From positions 6,944,001 to 7,008,000 of the forward strand of contig NC_013595.1 of NCBI RefSeq assembly GCF_000024865.1: a DNA stretch of 64,000 nucleotides. Reading direction: 5' to 3'. A program made the translations under genes and the position numbers. Positions 57,148 to 64,000 of this stretch are shown here, one piece after another (the stretch's first letter is position 1; each line of letters opens with the position of its first letter). Below the pieces are notes generated by a model. That model had not been told where the DNA came from, ran no database searches, and worked only from the letters and a program-made list of their open reading frames with translations. Source of the DNA: Streptosporangium roseum DSM 43021 (GTDB lineage: Bacteria; Actinomycetota; Actinomycetes; Streptosporangiales; Streptosporangiaceae).

Positions 57148-58542
57148 TCAGATCTGATGGGGAGAGCCCGGCAGGCGCACCCTGGCCAGGGTCCCGCCGC
57201 CCGCGGCGTTCTCCAGGGCGACCTCCCCCCCGGCGTCCCGTACGGCCTGCGCCACGATGGCCAGTCCCAGCCCCGAGCCGGGCATGCTCCGGGCGGAGGA
57301 GGACCGCCAGAAGCGGTCGAACACGTACGGCAGCTCGTCCTGCGGGATGCCCGGCCCCCGGTCCCGGACGGTCAGCTCACCGTCGCGCAGCCGTACGGTC
57401 ACCGGGCCCGCGGAGAACTTCACCGCGTTGTCCAGGAGGTTCACCACGGCCCGTTCCAGGGCGGCCTGGTCCCCGTGGACGTACCAGGGCCCGAGGCCGA
57501 CCTCCATCGGGGTCTCGGGGGCGCGGAGCCGGGCCCGGCGCACGGCCGACTCGACCACGTCGTGGAGGGCCACCTCGACGTACGGCTCGTGCTCGTCCTC
57601 CGAGCGGGAGAGCTGGAGCAGGTCCCCGACCAGCGTGGACATCTCCTCGAACTGGGCTTTGAGGTTGCCCAGCAGCCTGCGCTTGGGGTCCGGGCCGAGC
57701 GGGCGGCCGGTGTTCTCGCTGCGCAGCAGCAGGTCGATGTTGGTGCGCAGGCTGGTGAGCGGGGTGCGCAGCTCGTGCCCCGCGTCGGCGATCAGCCGCC
57801 GCTGACGCTCCCGGGACCCGGCCAGCGCGCTGGTCATCGCGTTGAAGGAGGTGCCGAGCCTGGCGATCTCGTCGGTGCCCTCGACGGGGATCCTGGTGGC
57901 CAGGTCCTCGGTCCTGGCGACGTGCTCCACGGCCTCGGTCAGGCGGCCGACCGGGCGCAGCGCCGTACGGGAGATGAGCAGGCCCGCCAGGGCCGCGCCC
58001 AGGACCCCGAGCGCGGCCACCCCCGCCAGGATCCCGGCCAGCCAGGTCAGCGTCGACTCGGTCTGGGCCAGCGACCGTGACTCCATCATCGCGACGCCGG
58101 GTGCGACGTTCGCGGTCCGCACCCGCACCGGTTCGCCCTCGTCGGTGACGCCGTTGCGCAGCTCGGCGTCACCGGGCCCGCCCGCCGCCACCGCCCTGTC
58201 GGCCCTGGTCACCACGACCGCCGTCGGGCCGAGCACGCACTGCCGGCCGTCCAGGTAGACCACCTGCACCAGGGACAGGAAGGGCCGCAGCTCGTCGCCG
58301 CCGGCCGGGGACGTCCGCCCGGCCGCGCACAGCTCCAGGACCCGGGACAGGTCCCGCTCCTTCGGCGGCCTCTCCCCGGGCGGCGCTCCCCTCGGGTGGC
58401 CCTGGAGCGTCCGGTCCACCTGGTCGTAGAGCTCGTCGCGGACGATCAGCCAGCACGTTCCGGCGCAGGCCGCGATGGCGAGGGCCACGGCCACCGTGAT
58501 CAGGGCCGTGAGCCGGGAGCGCAGGGAGCGGCGCCCCCTCAA
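57148..58542 (-). CDS. two-component sensor histidine kinase (MprB/TcrY-like)
   Basis: 464 residues from TTG 58542, which overlaps the response-regulator stop (TTGA) with GGAG 6 bp upstream. A membrane helix (LTALITVAVALAIAACAGTC) is followed by an extracytoplasmic sensor of about 130 residues, a second helix (LAGILAGVAALGVLGAALAG), and a HAMP (LISRTALRPVGRLTEAVEHV). Then come HisKA with the phosphorylated His in DAGHELRTPLTSLR and an ATPase domain with NLLDNAVKF, DRGPGIP and GSGLGLAIV. All catalytic boxes are present. It pairs with the adjacent OmpR-type regulator; candidate targets are the glycosyltransferase pair downstream. Confidence 0.94.
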   Translation of the reverse strand: MRGRRSLRSRLTALITVAVALAIAACAGTCWLIVRDELYDQVDRTLQGHPRGAPPGERPPKERDLSRVLELCAAGRTSPAGGDELRPFLSLVQVVYLDGRQCVLGPTAVVVTRADRAVAAGGPGDAELRNGVTDEGEPVRVRTANVAPGVAMMESRSLAQTESTLTWLAGILAGVAALGVLGAALAGLLISRTALRPVGRLTEAVEHVARTEDLATRIPVEGTDEIARLGTSFNAMTSALAGSRERQRRLIADAGHELRTPLTSLRTNIDLLLRSENTGRPLGPDPKRRLLGNLKAQFEEMSTLVGDLLQLSRSEDEHEPYVEVALHDVVESAVRRARLRAPETPMEVGLGPWYVHGDQAALERAVVNLLDNAVKFSAGPVTVRLRDGELTVRDRGPGIPQDELPYVFDRFWRSSSARSMPGSGLGLAIVAQAVRDAGGEVALENAAGGGTLARVRLPGSPHQI

Positions 58543-59252
58543 GGGGAGCTCCGCAGCACGTAGCCGACGCCCCGGACGGTGTGGATCAGCCGGGACCGCC
58601 CGGCGGCCTCGGTCTTGCGGCGCAGATACATGACGTAGACGTCGAGGGAGTTGGAGGACGGCTCGAAGTCGAAGCCCCACACCTCGCTGAGGATCTGCTC
58701 ACGGGTGAGCACCTGGCGGGGATGGACCATCAGCAGCTCCAGCAGCAGGTATTCGGTCCTGGTCAGCTCCAGCGGCTCGCCCGCGCGGGTGACCTCGCGG
58801 CTGGCGGTGTCCATCCGCAGGTCGCCGTGGAGGAGCACGCCGCCGTCGTCGTCGGCCGCGGCGGGCGCGGTCAGGGCGCTGCGCCGCAGCAGCGCCCTGA
58901 CGCGGGCCAGCAGCTCGTCCAGCTCGAACGGTTTGACCAGGTAGTCGTCGGCCCCCGCGTCCAGCCCCGACACCCGGTCGCCCACGGCGTCGCGGGCGGT
59001 GAGCATGAGCACCGGCACGTGGTTGCCGGCGGCCCGGAGCCTGCGGCAGGCGGTCAGCCCGTCGAGGCGGGGCATCATCACATCGAGCAGGACCAGCTCG
59101 TACGGCTCGCGCTCCAGGATCTCCAGCGCGGCCAGTCCGTCCGAGGCCAGGCCCACCCGGTATCCCTCGTACTCCAGGCTGCTCTGCAGTGCCTCCCTGA
59201 GCGCGGGCTCGTCGTCCACGACCAGCACGCGCGCCGCCTCATCGTCACCCAT
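58539..59252 (-). CDS. OmpR/PhoB-family response regulator (MprA-like)
   Basis: 237 residues. Receiver: RVLVVDDEPALREAL with the acidic pair, phosphorylated Asp in LVLLDVMMPRLDG, switch Thr in VLMLTARDAVGDRV and the Lys in DDYLVKPFELDELLARVRAL. C-terminal winged helix: RMDTASREVTRAGEPLELTR, LLELLMVHPRQVLTREQILS and VYVMYLRRKTEAAGRSRLIH then VRGVGYVLR. Complete. ATG 59252; coupled to the histidine kinase. A putative own-promoter motif GGTTCTCAC lies at 59283-59275. Confidence 0.95.
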   Translation of the reverse strand: MGDDEAARVLVVDDEPALREALQSSLEYEGYRVGLASDGLAALEILEREPYELVLLDVMMPRLDGLTACRRLRAAGNHVPVLMLTARDAVGDRVSGLDAGADDYLVKPFELDELLARVRALLRRSALTAPAAADDDGGVLLHGDLRMDTASREVTRAGEPLELTRTEYLLLELLMVHPRQVLTREQILSEVWGFDFEPSSNSLDVYVMYLRRKTEAAGRSRLIHTVRGVGYVLRSSP

Positions 59253-59311
59253 GCCCCAACGCTAGAGGCTCATCGTGAGAACCCCATGAACGTCCTCCGC
59301 CGCGGCGGCGG

Positions 59312-60826
59312 TCAGGCCAGCAGTGCCATCGCGGCGTTGTGGCCGGGGATGCCGCTGACGCCGCCGCCCCGCCGGGCGCCCGCGCCGCAGAGCAGGATGC
59401 GCTCGAAGGCGGTCTCCACGCCCCACTTGCCCGGCTCGCCGAACGGCCAGGACAGGTCGCGGTGGAAGATGTGGCCGCCGGGCAGGCCCGCCTCGTTCTC
59501 CAGGTCGACCGGCGTCTTGGCCTCCAGGCAGGGGCGTCCGTCGGGGGCGCGCAGCAGGCAGTCCTCGATCGGCTCGGCGAGCACCCGGTCGATCGAGGCC
59601 AGCGTGGCCCTCAGCGCGGCCTCGCGTGCCCCGGCCGGATCCTCGCGGAACAGCCGGGCGGGCATGTGGAGGCCGAACAGGGTCATCGTCTGGGCTCCGG
59701 CGGCGCGCAGGCCCGGGCCGAGGATGGAGGGGTCGGTGAGGGAGTGGCAGTAGACCTCGGCCGGGGGCAGCTCCGGGATCCGCCCGGCCGCCGCCTCCGC
59801 GTAGGCGCGGGCGAGCTGGTCGCGGCCCTCGTTGATGTGGAACGTGCCGCTGAAGGCCGCCACCGGGTCCACGTCGGGATCCCTGAGCCGGGGCAGCCTG
59901 GACAGCACCATGTTCACCTTGAGCTGGGCGCCCTCGGGTGTCGGCTCGCCGGCCCCCAGCAGGCGGGCGAGCACGGCGGGCGGCACGTTGGCCAGGATCC
60001 GCTCGCCCCGGACCGTGTGCTCCCCGTCCGCGTCGCGGAAGGTGACCTCGCCCGACGGGTCGACGGCGACGACCTCGGCGCCGGTCAGGATCTCGGCGCC
60101 GGCCGCGCGCGCGGCGCCGGCCAGGGCTCCGGAGACCGCGCCCATGCCGCCGACAGGGACGTTCCAGTCACCGGTCCCGTCCCCGATCACGTGGTAGAGC
60201 AGGCAGCGGTTGGCCAGCAGGCCCTGGTCGCACGGGTCGGCGAAGGTGCCGATCAGGGCGTCGGTGAGCACCACGCCCCGCACGGTGTCGTCGGCGAACC
60301 GCTCGTCCACGACCTCGCCGATCGGCCGTTCGAACAGCTCCCGCCACGCCTGCCGGCCGACGAGGTCCCGCATCGCCGCACGGTCCATGAGCGGTTCCAG
60401 CAGGGTCGGCGCGACCCGTTCGGCGACGTCGGCGGTCATCGCGTAGAAGCGCCGCCACGCCTCCAGCTCGGCGGTGCCTCCGGTGACCCGGGCGAAGGAG
60501 GCGGCGGTGCGGGCGGCGTCGCCGTTGTCCACCAGCAGGCCGGTGTCCCCGGCGGGGGTGTAGGAGGCGTACCGGCGGCGGCGCAGCTCGACCTTGATCC
60601 CGAGATCGGCCACGACCTTGGCCGGCAGCAGGCTGACCAGGTAGGAGTAGCGCGAGAGCCGGGCGTCGACGCCGGGGAAGGCCTGCGCCGACACGGCGAG
60701 GCCGCCGACGTGGCCGAGGCGTTCCAGGACGAGGACCTTGCGGCCCGCGCGGGCGAGGTAGGCGGCGGCGACCAGGCCGTTGTGGCCGCCTCCGATGATC
60801 ACTGCGTCATGGCGGGAACGGGACAC
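59312..60826 (-). CDS. FAD/NAD(P)-dependent oxidoreductase, phytoene desaturase/PYROXD2-like
   Basis: 504 residues. N-terminal dinucleotide fold: DAVIIGGGHNGLVAAAYLAR (GxGxxG) and KVLVLERLGHVGGLA. A middle region has the insert typical of CrtI-type amine-oxidase-like proteins (LVSLLPAKVVADLGIKVELR, PVGGMGAVSGALAGAARAAG). The C-terminal FAD segment is ILLCGAGARRGGGVSGIPGH. It is not linked to other carotenoid genes; such proteins in actinobacteria are often annotated as generic NAD(P)/FAD oxidoreductases. GTG at 60826 (weak ribosome-binding site). It lies 59 bp downstream of the response-regulator promoter, same strand. Substrate unknown. Confidence 0.88.
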   Translation of the reverse strand: MSRSRHDAVIIGGGHNGLVAAAYLARAGRKVLVLERLGHVGGLAVSAQAFPGVDARLSRYSYLVSLLPAKVVADLGIKVELRRRRYASYTPAGDTGLLVDNGDAARTAASFARVTGGTAELEAWRRFYAMTADVAERVAPTLLEPLMDRAAMRDLVGRQAWRELFERPIGEVVDERFADDTVRGVVLTDALIGTFADPCDQGLLANRCLLYHVIGDGTGDWNVPVGGMGAVSGALAGAARAAGAEILTGAEVVAVDPSGEVTFRDADGEHTVRGERILANVPPAVLARLLGAGEPTPEGAQLKVNMVLSRLPRLRDPDVDPVAAFSGTFHINEGRDQLARAYAEAAAGRIPELPPAEVYCHSLTDPSILGPGLRAAGAQTMTLFGLHMPARLFREDPAGAREAALRATLASIDRVLAEPIEDCLLRAPDGRPCLEAKTPVDLENEAGLPGGHIFHRDLSWPFGEPGKWGVETAFERILLCGAGARRGGGVSGIPGHNAAMALLA

Positions 60827-60974
60827 GGGGACATCCAGGGGTCAGGTGAGGACGGGGCGAGAAGGGCTCCGCCCAGGTCAGAGACCGGTCTGCCAGTGCG
60901 GATCAGGACGGGGCACACGCGACACGCCAATCGACACCATGCGCCGCACCATATAGCGAACTCGACAAATCGGT

Positions 60975-61916
60975 CTACGGTGCGGATCGGCCCGCCGCCG
61001 GTCCGGTCCGGGGCCCCCGCTCGCTCGCGGCCGTGGACAGGGTGATTTTCAGGAGAGTGGCGGCGGGGCCGGTGGGCGTGCGGCCCCGCCGCCAGATCGC
61101 GCGCAGGCGGCGTTCGAGGTTGATCCCCCGGGTGGCGACCTCGGCCAGACGGCCGGTGGCCAGCTCGGCCTCGACGGCGTAGCCGCTGAGCACGGCGGGG
61201 GCGGCGCCCTCGCCCGCGGCGCCCTTGACCGCGGCGTTGGAGCCGAGCTCCAGCCGGGGAGCCGCGGCCGCGTGGCCGTTCAGCGCCAGGTCCAGGGTCT
61301 CGCGGGTGCCGGAGCCACGCTCGCGGACGACCAGCGGGGTGGCGGCGAGCTCGGCGGCCAGCAGCGCCGTACGGCGGCGCGCCCAGGGGTGGCCGGGAGC
61401 GACCACCACGACGAGCCGGTCGGTGGCCACCACCCGGGAGGCGAGCCCCGGCGGGACCGAGGGCCCCTCCACGAAGCCGAGCTCGATCCCGCCGCCGACC
61501 AGCCTGGCCACCTCCGCGGAGTTCTGCACGTCCAGCCCGACCTGGACCTGAGGCTCCCGGTTCTGCAGCTCCCCCAGCCAGCGCGGCAGCAGGTATTCGG
61601 CCACCGTCATGCTGGCCGCGATGTGCAGGTGGGCCGCCCGGCCGTGCCGCACCGCCTCCGCCCCGCGCATCAGCTCCTCGGCCGCCGCCAGCACCTGCGC
61701 GGCCCAGGCCGAGACCATCACCCCCTGCGGGGTGAGGGTGGAGCCGCGCGGGGTGCGCTCCAGCAGGGGGAGCCCGAGACGGCGCTCCAGCAGCGCGATC
61801 CGCTTGCTCGCCGACGGCTGGGCGATGCCCGCCGCCCGGGCCGCCTGGCCGAGACTGCCCAGGCGGTCCACGTCGACGAGCAACCGCAGGGACCCGAGAT
61901 CGGGCAACTCGCTCAT
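60975..61916 (-). CDS. LysR-family regulator (YeiE/CysL-like) divergent from yeiH-type gene
   Basis: 313 residues. HTH: LGSLRLLVDVDRLGSLGQAA, RAAGIAQPSASKRIALLERR, GLPLLERTPRGSTLTPQG. The effector domain has LHIAASMTVAEYLLPRWLGE (a CysL/YeiE-type segment), LGFVEGPSVPPGLASRVVAT and LVVRERGSGTRETLDLAL. The LysR-YeiH divergent arrangement is known for sulphite/sulphate-type regulation, so a sulphur oxyanion is a plausible signal (inference). ATG 61916 lies in a palindrome (61914-61930), which suggests tight autoregulation. Confidence 0.92.
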   Translation of the reverse strand: MSELPDLGSLRLLVDVDRLGSLGQAARAAGIAQPSASKRIALLERRLGLPLLERTPRGSTLTPQGVMVSAWAAQVLAAAEELMRGAEAVRHGRAAHLHIAASMTVAEYLLPRWLGELQNREPQVQVGLDVQNSAEVARLVGGGIELGFVEGPSVPPGLASRVVATDRLVVVVAPGHPWARRRTALLAAELAATPLVVRERGSGTRETLDLALNGHAAAAPRLELGSNAAVKGAAGEGAAPAVLSGYAVEAELATGRLAEVATRGINLERRLRAIWRRGRTPTGPAATLLKITLSTAASERGPRTGPAAGRSAP

Positions 61917-61930
61917 AGCCCTAGGCTATG
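61914..61930. promoter_or_regulatory. LysR-box palindrome over the regulator's start codon
   Basis: CATAGCC-CTA-GGCTATG: perfect 7-bp arms with a 3-bp centre, containing ATAG-N7-CTAT as in LysR T-N11-A boxes. The left arm includes the start codon of the LysR gene and the site lies 57 bp before the ATG of the divergent transporter. Confidence 0.7.
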
Positions 61931-61986
61931 ACCTTCCAGGGAGATGACGGCTACTGGCCGCGCCGACCTGCGTCAACACTCGAATC

Positions 61987-63405
61987 ATGGCTTTCCTCCC
62001 GTTCACCGGCTCCTCCGGACACCTCACCGACAGGCATGCCCCGGGCGGAGGCGGACCGGCCCGCCGCGGGCAGGGCGCGGACTCCTTCGCCGGCGCCGCC
62101 TCTGAGCCCGCCACCCGGCCCGCCGGCGACGCCCGGGACGCCGCCCCCCGGCCCGCCGACGACGACCCAGGCATCGCTCCCCGGCCCTCCGGCGACATCT
62201 TGGGCGTCGTTCCCCGGCCTCCCGGCGACGGCCCAGGCGTCGTTCCCCGGCCCGGCCCGGTACGGCGGGCGGCGGCGGAGCTCGGCACCCTCGCACCCGG
62301 CCTGGGCGTGGCGGCCGCGGTGGTGGTCCTGTCGACGGCACTGAGCCGGGCCGTCCCCGGGACGAGCGCGGCCGTCATCGCGGTGGCCTGCGGGGTCGCG
62401 CTCACCAACCTCGGTGGATTCCACCGGTCGCTCCGCCCAGGGCTGCGGTTCGCGGGCCGCCGGCTGCTCCGCCTGGCGATCGTGCTGCTCGGGCTGCAGA
62501 TCGCCCTGCCGGAGGTGCTCGCACTCGGCTGGCGGGCGCTCATGGTGATCGCCGCCGCCACCGGCGGCACGTTCCTCGCCACGCGGTGGATCGGGAAGCG
62601 GATGGGGGTGAGCCCGCGCAGGTCGCTGCTCATCGCGACCGGGGTCTCCGTGTGCGGGGCCGCGGCCGTGGCCGCCATGCACGAGGTGGCCGACAGCGAC
62701 GACGACGACGTGGCGAGCGCGGTCAGCGTGGTCGTCCTGTACGGCAGCGCCACGATCGTCGTGCTGCCGCTGCTCGCACGGTTCTTCGGCCTGACGCCGC
62801 ACCAGTTCGGCGTGTGGGCGGGCGCTTCGGTCCACGAGGTCGCCCAGGTGGCGGCCATCGGCGCGACCGCCGGGGCGGGGGTGCTGGCGAGCGCGGTGGT
62901 GGCCAAGCTGGCCCGGGTCGTCCTGCTGGCCCCGATCGTGGCACTGACCTCCGCCACCCTGCGGCGCGGCGCGGCGCCCCGCCCGCCCGGGGCTCCCGGG
63001 ACCGGGGTGCCGGAAGGCGGCGGCGCGGACACGGCAGACACGGCGGATATGACGGATACCGGCACGTCGGGCACGGCGGGCGACAAGGGCACGGCGGGGG
63101 GCGTGGCGGAGGGCGGGGCGGGCTCTACGGTCGCGGGTGCCGGGCGGCGTCCGCCGGTGATGCCCCTGTTCGTGGCGGGATTCCTCACAATGGTGATCGC
63201 GCGGAGCACGGGCCTGGTCCCCGCCGAGGTCACCCGGGCGCTGCCCGAGGTGACAGGAGTGTTACTCGCGGCCGCACTCTTCGGGCTGGGGACAGGCGTC
63301 AACCTCAGGGAGCTGGCGCGCGGCGGACGGTCCCTGCTGCTGGGCGGAGCGGCCACGGCGGTCATCGGCGTGATCTCACTGCTCGGCGTGGTCATCATGG
63401 GCTGA
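61987..63405 (+). CDS. YeiH/UPF0324-family putative sulphate (anion) exporter
   Basis: 472 residues. The N-terminal 95 residues are low-complexity with repeating 'PRPxGDxxGVVPRP' blocks. The membrane domain of about ten helices follows, with the family segments VIAVACGVALTNLG, LRLAIVLLGLQIALPEVLAL, GTFLATRWIGKRMGV, LIATGVSVCGAAAVAA and VHEVAQVAAIGATAG (conserved HEVAQV). A Gly/Ala/Thr/Asp-rich loop of about 65 residues interrupts the last helices before PVMPLFVAGFLTMVIARST and EVTGVLLAAALFGLGTGVNL. Usual family length is about 340, so the N-tail and the loop are extra. ATG 61987; a later start is possible. The divergent LysR regulator supports the assignment. Confidence 0.89.
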   Translation: MAFLPFTGSSGHLTDRHAPGGGGPARRGQGADSFAGAASEPATRPAGDARDAAPRPADDDPGIAPRPSGDILGVVPRPPGDGPGVVPRPGPVRRAAAELGTLAPGLGVAAAVVVLSTALSRAVPGTSAAVIAVACGVALTNLGGFHRSLRPGLRFAGRRLLRLAIVLLGLQIALPEVLALGWRALMVIAAATGGTFLATRWIGKRMGVSPRRSLLIATGVSVCGAAAVAAMHEVADSDDDDVASAVSVVVLYGSATIVVLPLLARFFGLTPHQFGVWAGASVHEVAQVAAIGATAGAGVLASAVVAKLARVVLLAPIVALTSATLRRGAAPRPPGAPGTGVPEGGGADTADTADMTDTGTSGTAGDKGTAGGVAEGGAGSTVAGAGRRPPVMPLFVAGFLTMVIARSTGLVPAEVTRALPEVTGVLLAAALFGLGTGVNLRELARGGRSLLLGGAATAVIGVISLLGVVIMG

Positions 63406-63523
63406 ACTCCAAGTGGACGTCTCCCGACAACCCCCGTAACGTGCACCTTTAAACCAGTGGAACCCGTTTACATCGTTCCAACAGGGTGACCATCCGGTCC
63501 GGACGAGGAGACAGAACCCGCTC

Positions 63524-64000
63524 ATGCGTACCACCCAGCAGCCCATCGACAACGTGCTCCGGCCCTCCGACGAGGTGGCCGAGGCACTGGCGCAGGGCGC
63601 CCCGGTCGTGGCACTCGAGTCCACGATCATCTCGCACGGCCTGCCCCAGCCCCGCAACCTCGAGGTCGCGCTGGAGCTGGAGGAGATCGTCCGTGAGTCG
63701 GGGGCGGTGCCGGCGACGATCGCGGTGCTGGACGGCGTCGCGCACATCGGCCTGGACCAGCGTGAGCTCAAGCGGATCGCCACCGAGTCCGGCCTGCGCA
63801 AGCTGGGCTTCCGCGACCTGCCCGCCGCCGCCGCGCTGAAGGCCAGCGGGGCGACCACGGTCTCGGCGACCTCGTTCCTGGCCGCCCGGGCGGGCATCCG
63901 GATCTTCGCCACCGGCGGTCTCGGCGGCGTGCACCGCGGGTGGACCGAGAGCCAGGACGAGTCCGCCGACCTCGACATGCTGAGCCGCACCCGTATCACC
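63524..64000 (+). CDS. psuG: pseudouridine-5'-phosphate glycosidase, N-terminal part
   Basis: It reversibly splits pseudouridine 5'-phosphate into uracil and ribose 5-phosphate; cytoplasmic. 159 codons are visible of about 300; the gene runs off the right edge. Family motifs: VVALESTIISHGLPQPRNLE (catalytic Glu region), PATIAVLDGVAHIGLDQREL, KRIATESGLRKLGFRDLP, TVSATSFLAARAGI and ATGGLGGVHRGWTES. ATG 63524 with GAGGAG 11 bp upstream. A psuK-type kinase partner, if any, would lie outside the window. Confidence 0.93.
   Translation, partial: MRTTQQPIDNVLRPSDEVAEALAQGAPVVALESTIISHGLPQPRNLEVALELEEIVRESGAVPATIAVLDGVAHIGLDQRELKRIATESGLRKLGFRDLPAAAALKASGATTVSATSFLAARAGIRIFATGGLGGVHRGWTESQDESADLDMLSRTRIT

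Overview
The window is high-GC DNA from a filamentous actinobacterium. GTG and TTG starts are frequent. Family types common in Streptosporangiales and Streptomyces relatives recur: DUF3618 with Holin-X, a Ser/Thr kinase with a long Pro/Thr stalk, an XRE regulator with small satellite genes, Lsr2-type domains and IS605/Tn3 debris. Genus assignment is inference. No rRNA, tRNA or CRISPR array was recognised.

Positions 1-31300 look like ordinary chromosome with accessory islets. On the minus strand there is an acyl-CoA dehydrogenase (cut by the window edge), a MaoC hydratase and a GntR/FadR regulator, followed by TenA-like, VOC and secreted proteins. Next comes an unrecognised two-gene unit (4350-4960): a putative exported peptide with five GTTWD repeats and a 97-residue partner, behind a strong inverted repeat. 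Then come DUF3618/Holin-X, a GNAT, a NERD-pseudokinase protein, a lipid kinase whose 5' end is abutted by an intact IS200/IS605 element (tnpA+tnpB), a secreted M6 metalloprotease, cytochrome oxidase subunit I, a GlcD-like FAD oxidase, and a receptor-type kinase with an apparently SapA-like ectodomain. The operon 21286-27644 (carboxyltransferase, biotin carboxylase/BCCP, enoyl-CoA hydratase, AtuA-like) fits branched-chain or terpenoid acyl-CoA catabolism, as do the acyl-CoA dehydrogenase and MaoC at the left edge. An XRE regulator with two satellite small genes and a TetR gene close this part.

Positions 31400-53350 are a decayed mobile and accessory region. Related Tn3-type terminal sequences occur at 31400, 37640, 49273/49471, 51722/51857 and 53319. 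Two start truncated Tn3 transposase genes and two pairs form short MITE-like elements. Between them lie a truncated integrase, an FtsX-like fragment, an S15 X-Pro peptidase with an in-frame TAG, regulator/oxidoreductase pairs with clear palindromic operators (39851, 46804), a group of exported or extracytoplasmic-type proteins (beta-propeller, CAP, C39-like protease), ABC transporter fossils, an Lsr2-DUF6461 fusion, plasmid/ICE-type small genes and an IS110 remnant.

Positions 53400-64000 return to core-like content. A two-component system (58542-59252 and 57148-58542) lies directly upstream of a GT2-GtrA/GT39 glycosyltransferase pair, with a possible shared binding motif. A CrtI-type oxidoreductase, a LysR/YeiH divergent pair with a palindrome over the LysR start codon, and the 5' part of psuG follow.
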